A DNA stretch of 64,000 nucleotides from Bin87 sp034420475 (GTDB taxonomy: Bacteria; Chloroflexota; Dehalococcoidia; Lucifugimonadales; UBA3495). Below the pieces are notes generated by a model, which saw nothing but the letters and a program-made list of their open reading frames with translations, ran no database searches and had not been told where the DNA came from. The stretch's first letter is position 1. The number at the start of each line of letters is the position of its first letter. Positions 48,544 to 57,434 of the stretch are shown here, in pieces. A program made the translations under genes and the position numbers. Location of the stretch: the NCBI GenBank assembly GCA_034420475.1, contig DAOULH010000010.1:124001-188000 (forward strand). Direction: 5' to 3'.

Positions 48544-49857
48544 ATGCCCAACTCGACCATCATCGCTGGCGTCCGGGCGCGCGAGGTTCTGGACTCGCGC
48601 GGCAACCCCACGGTGGAGGCTGATGTAACCCTGCGCGGCGGCGCATTCGGCCGTGCCATCGTCCCGTCGGGGGCTTCCACCGGACGGCACGAGGCGGTGG
48701 AGCTCCGGGACGGCGACCCCAGCCGTTACGAAGGGCTTGGCGTGCTGCGGGCAGTTGCGTCGGTGAACGACGTCATCGGCCCGGCGGTCTGCGGCGACTG
48801 TGACGCGGCCGACCAGCCGAAGTTGGACGCCCGGCTGCGGGAACTGGACGGCACGACGAACAAGGCCAACCTGGGAGCAAACGCCATCCTGGGAGTGTCA
48901 TTGGCTGCCGCTCACGCCGCCGCCAACGCTGCGAGACAGCCGCTCTACCGATTCTTGGGCGGGCCCGAGGCACGGGTTCTGCCAATGCCAATGGTGAACA
49001 TCATCAGCGGCGGTCGGCACGCGGCCGGCGGCCTGGACATGCAGGACTTCCTGGCCATCCCCATCGGCGCCGAAAGCTACGGCGAAGCGCTGCAAATGGT
49101 GGTGGCGGTGTACCGAGCAGTGGGTCGCTTGCTGTCTCAAATGGGACCCTACGCATATGGTGTAGCGGATGAGGGCGGGTACGGGCCGCCGCTGCCCTGT
49201 CACGAAGACGCGCTGGGCCTGATCTACGATGCCACGCGGTTGGCAGGTTACCGGTGCGCCCGGGATGGCGACGTCGCCATCGGGCTGGACGTGGCGGCGA
49301 CGGAGTTTGCCGTAGGTGGCGGACGATATGCGCTGCATGCCGAGGGTCGGATGTTTTCGTCCACGGAGCTTGTCGACCTACTGGAGCAATGGAGCAAGAC
49401 CTATCCGATCATTTCGATTGAAGATGGCTTGGCCGAAGACGATTGGGATGGCTGGGACCACCTGACCAAACAGTTGAGCGCCTCGGCCCAGTTGATCGGC
49501 GACGACCTGTTCACCACTAACCCGGAACGACTGGCCCTTGGCGCGGACGACGGAATCGCCAACGCGGTGCTGGTGAAGCCAAACCAGATCGGCACCTTGA
49601 CCGAGACGCTGGAAACCGTGCGGTTGGCCCAGGAACGCGGCTATCTGCCGGTGATTTCAGCTCGCTCCGGAGAGACGGAGGACACCACCATCGCCGATCT
49701 GGCCGTGGCCACCGGCGCAGGACAGATCAAGATCGGTTCCATCACCCGTTCGGAAAGGTTGGCCAAGTACAACCGGCTGCTGCGGATCGAGGAAGAGCTG
49801 GGGGATGAGGCCCGGTTCGCCGGTCGGGACGTGTTCGCCCGGTTTTTGACCCCATGA
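48544..49857 (+). CDS. eno: Enolase-family protein lacking the conserved active-site histidine
   Basis: 437 aa with overall enolase layout and length. By alignment to yeast enolase numbering the metal ligands (Asp248 for 246, Glu293 for 295, Asp320), catalytic Lys345 (in VKPNQIGT) and Glu210 (for Glu211, in DEGGYGP) are present, as is His159. But the SHRSGETEDT signature reads SARSGETEDT, replacing the conserved His373. The usual FMI motif NGGSHA is SGGRHA. Function as phosphopyruvate hydratase is likely but activity could be reduced or altered. It overlaps rsmG by 4 bp. Confidence 0.85.
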   Translation: MPNSTIIAGVRAREVLDSRGNPTVEADVTLRGGAFGRAIVPSGASTGRHEAVELRDGDPSRYEGLGVLRAVASVNDVIGPAVCGDCDAADQPKLDARLRELDGTTNKANLGANAILGVSLAAAHAAANAARQPLYRFLGGPEARVLPMPMVNIISGGRHAAGGLDMQDFLAIPIGAESYGEALQMVVAVYRAVGRLLSQMGPYAYGVADEGGYGPPLPCHEDALGLIYDATRLAGYRCARDGDVAIGLDVAATEFAVGGGRYALHAEGRMFSSTELVDLLEQWSKTYPIISIEDGLAEDDWDGWDHLTKQLSASAQLIGDDLFTTNPERLALGADDGIANAVLVKPNQIGTLTETLETVRLAQERGYLPVISARSGETEDTTIADLAVATGAGQIKIGSITRSERLAKYNRLLRIEEELGDEARFAGRDVFARFLTP

Positions 49858-50594
49858 CAAGCGCCGCCCTATTGGGGATGCAGGTCCTCAGCGAACAGGC
49901 GTCGCGCCTGGGACTGGACCTGTCGGACGACCAGTTGGCCCGGTTCGCCGAGTACCGGCGGCTGCTGGCCGAGGGGAATCAGCGGGCAAACCTCACCGCC
50001 ATCACCGAGCCCGAAGCAGTTCAGGTACGGCATTTCTTCGACTCCCTGACCGCCGTGTTCGCGTTCGACGATTGGCGGGACGGGTTGCGCGTTGTTGATC
50101 TGGGAACCGGGGCCGGTTTTCCGGGCGTGCCGCTGAAGATAGTTTTCCCCGGCATCCGTTTGACGCTGGTGGAATCGACGGCCAAGAAGACTGCGTTTCT
50201 GGAGTTGCTGGTCGCCGGCCTCGGCTTGGACAATGTGGACGTGGTTACTGCGCGGGCGGAGGAATTTGCGCGCACCGAAGGCTACCGGGGGCAGTTCGAC
50301 GTGGCGTTGGCCCGAGGGGTTGCCCCGATGTCGGTGCTGGTGGAGTATGCGCTGCCGTTGTGCAAGGGGCACGGCGTGCTGGTGGCGTGGAAGGGCAAGG
50401 ACGGTCCGGCGGAGACCCAGGCCGCCAACAACGCGCTGTCGGAGTTGGGCGGCAGAGTTGTTGGTGCGCTTTCCATGAACGAACTGTCTCCCCCGCTGCC
50501 GCCCGACCGGTGGCTCGTGACCGTGGAAAAGGTGCGGCGGACGCCGGGGAAGTATCCTCGTCGGGTCGGCGTGCCCGCCAAACAGCCGTTATAG
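49854..50594 (+). CDS. rsmG: 16S rRNA (guanine(527)-N(7))-methyltransferase
   Basis: SAM-dependent methylation of G527 in 16S rRNA; loss confers low-level streptomycin resistance in other bacteria. 246 aa with RHFFDSLTAVF, the SAM loop VDLGTGAGFPGVPLKI, and VTARAEEFARTEGYRGQFDVALARGVAPM. The ATGA overlap with the enolase gene indicates coupling. Convergent with the AOR gene, overlapping 6 bp. No gidA/mnmG neighbour. Confidence 0.94.
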   Translation: MTSAALLGMQVLSEQASRLGLDLSDDQLARFAEYRRLLAEGNQRANLTAITEPEAVQVRHFFDSLTAVFAFDDWRDGLRVVDLGTGAGFPGVPLKIVFPGIRLTLVESTAKKTAFLELLVAGLGLDNVDVVTARAEEFARTEGYRGQFDVALARGVAPMSVLVEYALPLCKGHGVLVAWKGKDGPAETQAANNALSELGGRVVGALSMNELSPPLPPDRWLVTVEKVRRTPGKYPRRVGVPAKQPL

Positions 50595-52511
50595 GCCGAT
50601 TGCAGCCAGATCTACGCGGCCGTTGTCGGTCCAGCCCCGGGCGCGATAGTAGTCGGCGATCATGGCGTCCAACTCATCCCGGGACAAGCCGACACCGGCG
50701 GCGACACCGTCGGACAGAGGTTCGGTGATCGTTCGCCCCGGGAGAGTGTCGTCGGAGCGTTGCCAACCCCATCGCTGGTTGTAGCCCTTTTTGAGGTCGG
50801 CGATGTGGACGGCGGCAAGGCGAAGCTCGTCGGCACCGAAATCGTCCCAGCCGGTGACCATGCGGTACACCGCGGCCGACTCCTCCCAGAAATCGCCGAA
50901 AGCGCGGCGCAGGAACTTGCACCAGATGAGCGAGTCCAGCGCCGCCGCGAAGTCCTCGCTGTCGGCCGCTATCTTCCCGCGCCGGTCGTCCACGGTGAGG
51001 CGGTCCACCTCCGGAGAGAAGTCGGCGTCGTAGGCCGAGGTGCGATTGTGACACGCGCCCCGGGGGGTTGTGGCCAGGCCCAACGCCAGAGTTTTCAGGC
51101 TGCGCGGTTCGTAGCCGGGCATCTCCAATCCCTTGACCTGCATGGCCCAGGTATCCGATCCGCCGCCAACCTGCTCTGCGGCCAGACGGCTGCCCTTGGC
51201 CAGCAGATTGCCCAGGGAACTACGGCGATGCCCGATGTCGTCCAACAGGTCGATTACTGCCGCACCGTCACCGAAGTTCAGCGCCGGGTTGGTGACGCGG
51301 CTTGGATCGCCGAGGTCAAGGGAGGGCAACAGTCCCCGCTCGGCGGTTTCCATGGCCCAGGCGATGACGCCGCCGGCGGAGATGGTGTCCAGGCCCAGTT
51401 CGTCGCACCGACGCACCGCGCGGATCACCGCATCGGGATCGCCAACGCCGACAAGTGGGCCCAAGGCGAAGAGGCTCTCGTACTCCAGGCGGGCGCTGAC
51501 TTCACCACCTTGCTTGGCCGCTCGGTCTTTTTTGCCCACCGTTACGATCTTTTCGCATCCGATGGTGCAGTTGGCGCAGTGGGCCGAGCGAGTGGCCCGG
51601 GTCTGGTGCAGGGCTTCCCCGCTTACCGCCTCCGCGTCCTCAAAAGTGGACTGCTGGAAGTTGCGCGTGGGCAGGGTGCCCAAGCGGTTGAACACCGACA
51701 CGTTGGCGATGGTTCCCAGCTCGCGGTACTTGGCGGTGGCCGCTCCCAGACTGCGGCGGCTGAGGTCGCGAGCGTATTCCCGCAGGGCGCCGGGGTTAGC
51801 GATGGGTGGATCCGTGCCGGGGTCGCCGCGGACGGCGATGGCCTTGAGGTTCTTGCTGCCCATGACGGCGCCGGGGCCGCAGCGTCCGGCCTGGCGTCCG
51901 CCGTCGTTGGCGATGCTGGCAAAGCGGACCAGGTTCTCGCCGGCCGGGCCGATGCAGGCCACGCGGACAGGACGGCGGCCACCGTCATCCAGCTCCTGTT
52001 TGACCGCCGCCTCGGTTGCCATGGTGGAAAGGCCCATCAGGTGATCGGCGGGTTTGATGTACGGGGTGCCGTCGGAATCGAGGTGCAAAAGCGCTGGCCG
52101 TTCGGAGCGGCCGGTGATCACCAGGGCGTCGCCGCCGGCCCGTTTCAGCTCGACGGCCAGATGGCTGGAGGACAGACCGTCGGCGATGAAGCCGGTCAGC
52201 GGGGAACGGGTCATCACCGCAAACTTGCTGGAGGTGGTGAGGCGAGTGCCGACGAGGGGACTGGTGACGAAAATCAGCGGATTGTCCGGTTCCAACGCGG
52301 AGTCGAGCAGATGAACCCTGTCAGAGGATGAAAGGAGTTCGCCGTCGTAATCGACCGGAGGGGCGCCGTAGCGATGGAGCAGCCAAGTGCCCAGACCGAT
52401 GCCGCCGATGGTAGCGCGTAGGGCTTCCGGTGGTATTGGGTCGCGTCGATATTCGCCGGTGGTCAGATTGACCACGGTGGCATATCCACGGTAGCCGAAG
52501 AGAGCTGACAT
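50589..52511 (-). CDS. Aldehyde ferredoxin oxidoreductase family protein (tungsten/molybdenum)
   Basis: 640 aa with the AOR N-terminal domain (ATVNLTTGEYRRDPI; GTRLTTSSKFAVMTRSPLTGFIADG), a 4Fe-4S cluster motif HCANCTIGCEK (C-x2-C-x3-C) with the fourth Cys in PRGACHNR, and the pterin-binding regions. AOR enzymes oxidise aldehydes to carboxylic acids using bis-molybdopterin. ATG 52511 is preferred over 52568. MoaD-like and MobA genes precede it on the same strand with 5-bp and 4-bp contacts, forming one operon. Confidence 0.92.
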   Translation of the reverse strand: MSALFGYRGYATVVNLTTGEYRRDPIPPEALRATIGGIGLGTWLLHRYGAPPVDYDGELLSSSDRVHLLDSALEPDNPLIFVTSPLVGTRLTTSSKFAVMTRSPLTGFIADGLSSSHLAVELKRAGGDALVITGRSERPALLHLDSDGTPYIKPADHLMGLSTMATEAAVKQELDDGGRRPVRVACIGPAGENLVRFASIANDGGRQAGRCGPGAVMGSKNLKAIAVRGDPGTDPPIANPGALREYARDLSRRSLGAATAKYRELGTIANVSVFNRLGTLPTRNFQQSTFEDAEAVSGEALHQTRATRSAHCANCTIGCEKIVTVGKKDRAAKQGGEVSARLEYESLFALGPLVGVGDPDAVIRAVRRCDELGLDTISAGGVIAWAMETAERGLLPSLDLGDPSRVTNPALNFGDGAAVIDLLDDIGHRRSSLGNLLAKGSRLAAEQVGGGSDTWAMQVKGLEMPGYEPRSLKTLALGLATTPRGACHNRTSAYDADFSPEVDRLTVDDRRGKIAADSEDFAAALDSLIWCKFLRRAFGDFWEESAAVYRMVTGWDDFGADELRLAAVHIADLKKGYNQRWGWQRSDDTLPGRTITEPLSDGVAAGVGLSRDELDAMIADYYRARGWTDNGRVDLAAIGL

Positions 52512-52516
52512 GGGGC

Positions 52517-52843
52517 TTACCCGCCGGCCTGGTTGGACAGCAGAAGCAATGACTCGCCCGGTCTCCAATCCAGGGGTCCGTTCATATCAGGCGACAAAAA
52601 TGCTAGTCCGTTCCGGTTCAGAGCGTATCCGTCGGCGACGGCGACGACGCAATCATCAGACCGGCACAACACATTACCAACCAGCCCCGGACACTCGTGC
52701 GCCAGGGCGTCCAATAACGTGGGTATGGACGCCTGAGTGTCCACCGCCAGGCGGACGCTGCTGAGTCCGGCGTGAACGCGGGCCATGCCGAACAGTTCCA
52801 CGGTGACGACCACGGCATTGCCGGTTGCGGTGAGGGAGTTCAT
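52517..52843 (-). CDS. MoaD/ThiS family sulfur carrier protein
   Basis: 108 aa, ubiquitin-like fold: VTVELFGMARVHAGLSSVRLAV...IPTLLDALAHECPGL, ending in the C-terminal Gly-Gly (NQAGG) that is adenylated and thiocarboxylated. It supplies sulfur for molybdopterin or another cofactor. It lies between mobA (4-bp overlap) and the AOR gene, so pterin cofactor supply to AOR is likely. A dedicated MoaE is not in the window. Confidence 0.88.
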   Translation of the reverse strand: MNSLTATGNAVVVTVELFGMARVHAGLSSVRLAVDTQASIPTLLDALAHECPGLVGNVLCRSDDCVVAVADGYALNRNGLAFLSPDMNGPLDWRPGESLLLLSNQAGG

Positions 52844-53460
52844 CGCGCCAGTTCCGTGGCCCGCGCCAGATCTTCGGGGCGATTGATGTTGAAGAAGCTG
52901 AGCAGGATAGGATCGAAGTTGCGTATGTCGTCTTCGAGGACGTAACGGACGGTAACGTCGTCAAAGAAACCGGAGATTTTCAGCTGCCCGGAGCGGAGTT
53001 TGGCTTCGATGGCCGGCAGGCAACGCCGGTTGTAAAGCGCGTGGGTGGGTTCCGGTCGGCCGTCCACCAGTGGCACCACCGCGTCTACGCCGTCGCGCAG
53101 TCCCGCCATGTGCGCCAGGAGGGGTGTGGACAGGAAGGGCATATCGCAGGCAGTCACCAGCGACCACTCGGTAGTCGCGGCGTCCAGCCCGGTGTAGATG
53201 CCGCCCAGGGAACCGCAATCCGGGAAGACGTCGACCGCGGTGAGGTGGTGGTCGTCCAGGGGCAACGCGGCGGCGCGTTCCGGGTCCGAGACAACGACCA
53301 CGACCTTGCGGGCGGAGACGGCCTCAGACGCCCGCCGGATGACGCGGCGGATGAGCGGTTCTCCGTCGAAGGGCTCAACCGCCTTGTCGCGTCCCAGCCG
53401 ACGGCTCCGGCCACCGGCAAGGATTACGGCGGTAATTGCTGATTTGTCAACGGAATCCAT
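52840..53460 (-). CDS. mobA: Molybdenum cofactor guanylyltransferase
   Basis: Transfers GMP from GTP to Mo-molybdopterin. 206 aa nucleotidyltransferase fold: ILAGGRSRRLGRDKAVEPFDGEPLIRRV, DCGSLGGIYTGLDAA, VTACDMPFLS, and PLVDGRPEPTHALYNR. First of the mobA-moaD-aor operon. Because classical AOR uses pterin without an attached nucleotide, its presence here suggests the operon's oxidoreductase uses a guanylylated cofactor, or that MobA serves other enzymes. Confidence 0.92.
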   Translation of the reverse strand: MDSVDKSAITAVILAGGRSRRLGRDKAVEPFDGEPLIRRVIRRASEAVSARKVVVVVSDPERAAALPLDDHHLTAVDVFPDCGSLGGIYTGLDAATTEWSLVTACDMPFLSTPLLAHMAGLRDGVDAVVPLVDGRPEPTHALYNRRCLPAIEAKLRSGQLKISGFFDDVTVRYVLEDDIRNFDPILLSFFNINRPEDLARATELAR

Positions 53461-53538
53461 AGCGAACGACGCGTCGTTGTCCTGATAGTCTCAGCATATC
53501 ACCCGCGCAAAGGAACCGCACCTTGCGTGCCAGATCGA

Positions 53539-53696
53539 TAGGTGTTCAGAATTCAGGAGGTTGTCATTGCGAGGCGCTTGCGCCGTGGCAATCTCGGCGT
53601 TGTAACAGCAACGTCTGCCCTGAAGGATTCCCTTGCCCCAACGAGATTGCCCCGCTGCGCTCGCAATGACACTTTCCTTGCAACTTTCAACCGTTA
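53539..53696. repeat. MITE-like palindromic repeat, copy 2 (158 bp)
   Basis: Same element as 25894-26049: outer GTGTTCAGA at 53542, GTCATTGCGAG at 53563, CTCGCAATGAC ending at 53670, and a TTTCAACCGTTA right end. Middle positions differ by many point changes but the inner palindrome is kept. It occupies most of the gap between the mobA start and the hydrolase stop. Confidence 0.85.
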
Positions 53697-53711
53697 CCCG
53701 GACCGGAGTAT

Positions 53712-54527
53712 TCAGGCTCCGCGCTCGCCGAGGAAATCGCGCATACGCTGCACGCACCATTCCGGATAGATGACGTTGACGCCATGCCCCAGGCCGGGCC
53801 ATACGTCCAGGCGACTGTTGGGGATTTCGGAGGCCATGAATTCCTGCTGTTCCATGCTGGTGGTCAGGGACTCGTCGCCGGTGAGCAGCAGCGTGGGCAC
53901 CTGGATGTCCTTGAGGTGCGGCCCGAAGTCCAGGCTGTCCAGGTAACTGTGCAGGGCTTGTCCAATTTCCGCTGGTGTCCGGTCCATCTCCGCGATGTAC
54001 CAATCCTTCAGGCCCTCGTCCGCGTGGCGCATGTCCAGGCGGAAGTTGATGGTCGCCGCGCTCCACGCGCCGATGCCACCCTGCTCCATGGTTGCCAGCC
54101 AACTCCCACCCGGCGTGGAGTTTTCGCGTCGGGTCAGGCGACAGGGCGAGTTGCACAGCACCAGCGCCCGGCACCTGTCAGGATAGTCGTGGGCGAATTG
54201 CATGCCCATGATCCCGCCGAAGGACTCGCCGGCGTACACGACGCGCTCCACGCCGGCGTCGTCGAGAATTGCCAGCAGGTCGCCCATGAGAGTGTCCAGC
54301 GTGGGCTCGTAGCGGGCTGGGTCGATGGTTGACTGGCCCATGCCCCGCATATCGGGTCGGATGACGCGATACTCGCGGCTGAGCAGGGGCGGCCAGTTGT
54401 ACCAGAACCTGCCGCTGCGGGAGAAGCCGTGCTGCAGCACGATGGCTTCAGGAGCCGACCGCCAGGGGTCGGTGAAGTCGTCCAGATAATAGTGCAGTTG
54501 AGCATCGCCACGCTGGATTGTGGGCAT
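53712..54527 (-). CDS. Alpha/beta hydrolase
   Basis: 271 aa. Nucleophile elbow GESFGGIMG, oxyanion LQHGFSRSGRFW, PDMRGMGQST, and a C-terminal LGHGVNV His; the acidic member of the triad is probably in LTGDESL. This set resembles the haloperoxidase/peroxidase-type hydrolases. ATG 54527 is used; the frame continues to 54593. It is divergent from the HpaB-type monooxygenase with an 80-bp shared gap, consistent with a catabolic pair. Confidence 0.9.
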   Translation of the reverse strand: MPTIQRGDAQLHYYLDDFTDPWRSAPEAIVLQHGFSRSGRFWYNWPPLLSREYRVIRPDMRGMGQSTIDPARYEPTLDTLMGDLLAILDDAGVERVVYAGESFGGIMGMQFAHDYPDRCRALVLCNSPCRLTRRENSTPGGSWLATMEQGGIGAWSAATINFRLDMRHADEGLKDWYIAEMDRTPAEIGQALHSYLDSLDFGPHLKDIQVPTLLLTGDESLTTSMEQQEFMASEIPNSRLDVWPGLGHGVNVIYPEWCVQRMRDFLGERGA

Positions 54528-54607
54528 GGTGCGTCTCCCAATTGCGGTTTTCGCTCGTATACCATACCCTTGCGGCACTAGCAATACAGGCAATTGGGAG
54601 GCAGGCG

Positions 54608-56062
54608 ATGCCGGCGCGCACCGGAGCCGAATACATCGACGGAATCAGGCAGCGGGCTGCCGAGGTCTATATCAGCGGAGAGCGCGTCAAGGATGTGACG
54701 ACCCATCCTGCCTTCGCCGGCGGGCTGCAAACTGTGGCCGGGCTTCTGGACATGCAGCACGATCCGGCCGTGCGGGACGACATGGTGTACCAGTCGCCGT
54801 CCACCGGCGATCCGGTGGGCCTCTCTTTCATCATGCCTCGCGATGGCGATGACCTGAAGCGGCGGCGCAAGATGATGTCCAACTGGGCGCTGGCATCGTG
54901 CGGGATGATGGGCCGCACGCCCGACTTTCTGAACGTGGCGGTGATGTCCATGGCTGCGGCCGCCGATTACTGCGGCCAGAACCGTCCCGAGTTCAAGCAG
55001 AACATTCTCGACTACTACGAGTACATTCGGGAAAACGACATCGTCATGACCCACACCCTGGTCAACCTCCAGCGCAGCCGTTCCGTCGGTCAGACGCCAT
55101 TCGACGACCGTACCGAAGTGGCGCTGTCGGTGGTCAAGGAAACCGATGCCGGCATCGTCGTGCGCGGCGCGAGGGTATTGGCTACGCTGGGACCGTTGTC
55201 CGACGAGATTGCGGTTTATCCGGCCCGGACGCGCCGCGTGCCGGCCGGCGAAGAGGGGAAGTACGCCTTCGGCTTCGCGATTCCGTGTGATACCGCGGGC
55301 CTGAAGTTCCAGTGCCGCGACACCGTGGACCTGGGCCGGTCCCACTTTGACCATCCGGCCGGCAGCCGTTTCGAGGAGATGGACGCCATCGTTTTCTTTG
55401 ATGACGTGCTGGTTCCCTGGGAGCGGGTGTTCCTGTACAACGACGTGGCCCGGTGCAACCAGTGGGGAGAGCGCACCAACCGCAACGCGCACACTGGCCA
55501 CCAGGTGGTCACCAAGAACGTGGTCAAGTGTGAGTTCATGCTGGGCCTGGCTTCGATGATGGTGGAGACGCTGGGATCGGGCGACCTGCCGCAGACCCAA
55601 CACCTGGTCGCCGAGCTGATCGAGAACCTGGAGATCACCAAGGCGCTGCTGGCGGCGTCGGAGGCCCGGGCATCCACCGACGAGTGGGGAATATTCTGCC
55701 CGGACTACTGGCCGCTGCTGGTGGCGCGCAAGCAGATGATCACCATGTATCCCCGCATGGCGGAAATCCTGCACCTGCTCGGCTCCAGCAGCCTGATGGC
55801 GCTACCGGCCGAGGCTGACCTGAACGGCCCGCTGGCCGAGGACATTCACCGTTACCTGGACACCGACACGGCCACCGCCGAGGAACGCATCCGCCTGTTC
55901 CGGTTGGCGTGGGACGTGTCGTGCAGCGCGTTCGGCGGACGGCAGACGCTCTACGAGCGGTATTTTGGCGGGGATGCAGCCCGCAACGCCGCTTTGCTCT
56001 ACCAGATTTACGACCGAACCGACGCCCGCAATATGGTCGACGAGTTCCTGTCCCTGGAGTAG
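54608..56062 (+). CDS. HpaB-type FAD-dependent aromatic monooxygenase (4-hydroxyphenylacetate 3-hydroxylase family)
   Basis: 484 aa with N- and C-terminal HpaB domains: GLSFIMPRDGDDLKRRRKMMSNWA, HTLVNLQRSR, and FFDDVLVPWERVFLYNDV. Hydroxylates aromatics using FADH2 supplied by a separate reductase. Family members also include 4-hydroxybutyryl-CoA dehydratase; no Fe-S cysteine set was noted. GGGAGG precedes ATG 54608. A MOSC-domain gene follows after 5 bp, so these may be cotranscribed. Confidence 0.9.
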   Translation: MPARTGAEYIDGIRQRAAEVYISGERVKDVTTHPAFAGGLQTVAGLLDMQHDPAVRDDMVYQSPSTGDPVGLSFIMPRDGDDLKRRRKMMSNWALASCGMMGRTPDFLNVAVMSMAAAADYCGQNRPEFKQNILDYYEYIRENDIVMTHTLVNLQRSRSVGQTPFDDRTEVALSVVKETDAGIVVRGARVLATLGPLSDEIAVYPARTRRVPAGEEGKYAFGFAIPCDTAGLKFQCRDTVDLGRSHFDHPAGSRFEEMDAIVFFDDVLVPWERVFLYNDVARCNQWGERTNRNAHTGHQVVTKNVVKCEFMLGLASMMVETLGSGDLPQTQHLVAELIENLEITKALLAASEARASTDEWGIFCPDYWPLLVARKQMITMYPRMAEILHLLGSSSLMALPAEADLNGPLAEDIHRYLDTDTATAEERIRLFRLAWDVSCSAFGGRQTLYERYFGGDAARNAALLYQIYDRTDARNMVDEFLSLE

Positions 56063-56067
56063 CCCTT

Positions 56068-56832
56068 GTGATTACCGTTGCCGAAATCAACGTCGCGCCC
56101 GTCAAGTCCTTGGCGCTGGTGCCGCTCACCGAGACCAAACTGGATCTCGGCGGCATCCTGGATGACCGCCGGTTCTTCCTGGTGAACAGCCAGGGCCGTC
56201 TGCTCTCACGTCGAAACGTAGGCAAGCTGGCTCAGCTGGTGACTTCGTGGGATCCGTCTGCTGAGGTGCTGCGCATTGAGTTTCCGGATGGCAGCGTGTT
56301 GGAGGGAACACCAGAGCTGGACCGACCCGTATGGACGATCATTTGGGGTCGTCGCGTGCGCAGTCGGGCCTTGATGGGCGACTGGATGCGGGCCATCAGC
56401 GAGTTTTGCGGGCAGCCGGCCATGCTGATGATGTCGGACCTGCCCTGCCAGGTCTTCGACGAATTTCCGGTGTCGATCCTGTCCCGCGCGTCCGTAGAGT
56501 ACCTGTCGGCCCGGATGGGCAGGTCCGGGGACGAGTGCCTGGCGACGGATCGGTTCCGCCCGACCCTCTTGCTTGACGGTTGCGAGGAGCACCAGGAGGA
56601 CGGTTGGATGAACCGTACCTTAGCCATCGGCGATGCCGTAGTGCGCGTCCTGGCTCCGGACCCGCGCTGTGCGATCATCGACCAGCACCCGGTCACCGGC
56701 GAAACCGATACCGAAGCGGTGAAGTCGATACTGGGCTACCGGCCCAATGCGCTGGCCGCGTACTTCGGCGTGTACGGCATTGTGGAGAAACCTGGCCTGG
56801 TGCGGGTGAGTGATAGAGTAGAAGTGGGCTGA
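56068..56832 (+). CDS. MOSC domain protein with N-terminal beta barrel
   Basis: 254 aa. N-terminal MOSC_N-like barrel (VAEINVAPVKSLALVPLTETKLDLGGI; RRFFLVNSQGRLLSRR) and C-terminal MOSC domain (DRFRPTLLLDG...RVLAPDPRCAIIDQHPVTGETD), with a Cys in PDPRCAI at the position expected of the persulfide/Mo-binding residue. Relatives of mARC and molybdenum cofactor sulfurase C-termini. The GTG 56068 start follows the HpaB-type gene by 5 bp. Confidence 0.88.
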   Translation: MITVAEINVAPVKSLALVPLTETKLDLGGILDDRRFFLVNSQGRLLSRRNVGKLAQLVTSWDPSAEVLRIEFPDGSVLEGTPELDRPVWTIIWGRRVRSRALMGDWMRAISEFCGQPAMLMMSDLPCQVFDEFPVSILSRASVEYLSARMGRSGDECLATDRFRPTLLLDGCEEHQEDGWMNRTLAIGDAVVRVLAPDPRCAIIDQHPVTGETDTEAVKSILGYRPNALAAYFGVYGIVEKPGLVRVSDRVEVG

Positions 56833-56865
56833 GTTAGATTCGCGGGTCAAACTGGAGGCAGCACA

Positions 56866-57180
56866 ATGTCTGAAGAGATATTGAAGACGGAATCAGTTCA
56901 AGTCATTCACAGTGACGAGTCTGGCACGTCCGATTACATCATCAATCTGACCCTGAACTATTACCGAGAAGAGGGGCAATGGGTTGGTTTCTGCGAAGAA
57001 CTGGGTACTTCCGCTTTCGCAAGCAAATTGGAACAGACGCAAGCAGAGCTTCGGGAGGCCGTAGAGTTGCAGTTGAACGGGGTGGAAGGGATTACCGACG
57101 TGCGGGGTTATCTCGCTGACAACCAGGTAGTCATCCAACCGGTCAAACCGTCGCGACAAGCCGGTTTCGCGATCGTATGA
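56866..57180 (+). CDS. hicB: HicB-like antitoxin
   Basis: 104 aa with the HicB half-domain: DYIINLTLNYYREEGQWVGFCEELGTSAFASKLEQTQAELREAVELQLNGV. It occurs directly before hicA with a 4-bp overlap (order hicB-hicA, the less common orientation). The C-terminal tail is basic. Expected to neutralise the HicA mRNA interferase and repress the operon. Confidence 0.85.
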   Translation: MSEEILKTESVQVIHSDESGTSDYIINLTLNYYREEGQWVGFCEELGTSAFASKLEQTQAELREAVELQLNGVEGITDVRGYLADNQVVIQPVKPSRQAGFAIV

Positions 57181-57425
57181 ATATCTCCGGGCGCTATCTC
57201 ATGCGCCTACTCGAACTCGATGGTTGGATCAGAGATCGCCGGTCCAATCACGGCATTTTGTTCTATAAAGAATTTCCCGGAGCAGGACGACCAAGGTTCG
57301 TGGTCATCCCAGATAAGTCAGCGCCGTTGCCGGATACCATGTTGGGACGCATTCTCAGCGTGAAGCAAACCGGCATTGGCCGGACTGGTTTGCAAAGGCT
57401 GATCGAACTGGAACGAGAAAGCTGA
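57177..57425 (+). CDS. hicA: HicA-like mRNA interferase toxin
   Basis: 82 aa, double-stranded RNA-binding-like fold: SGRYLMRLLELDGWIRDRRSNHGILFYKE with the catalytic His in SNHG, then RPRFVVIPDKSAPLPDTMLGRILSV. The pattern matches the HicA/YcfA family, which inactivates mRNA. A strong terminator follows, so hicBA is a self-contained unit. Confidence 0.85.
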   Translation: MNISGRYLMRLLELDGWIRDRRSNHGILFYKEFPGAGRPRFVVIPDKSAPLPDTMLGRILSVKQTGIGRTGLQRLIELERES

Positions 57426-57434
57426 AAATCATAA

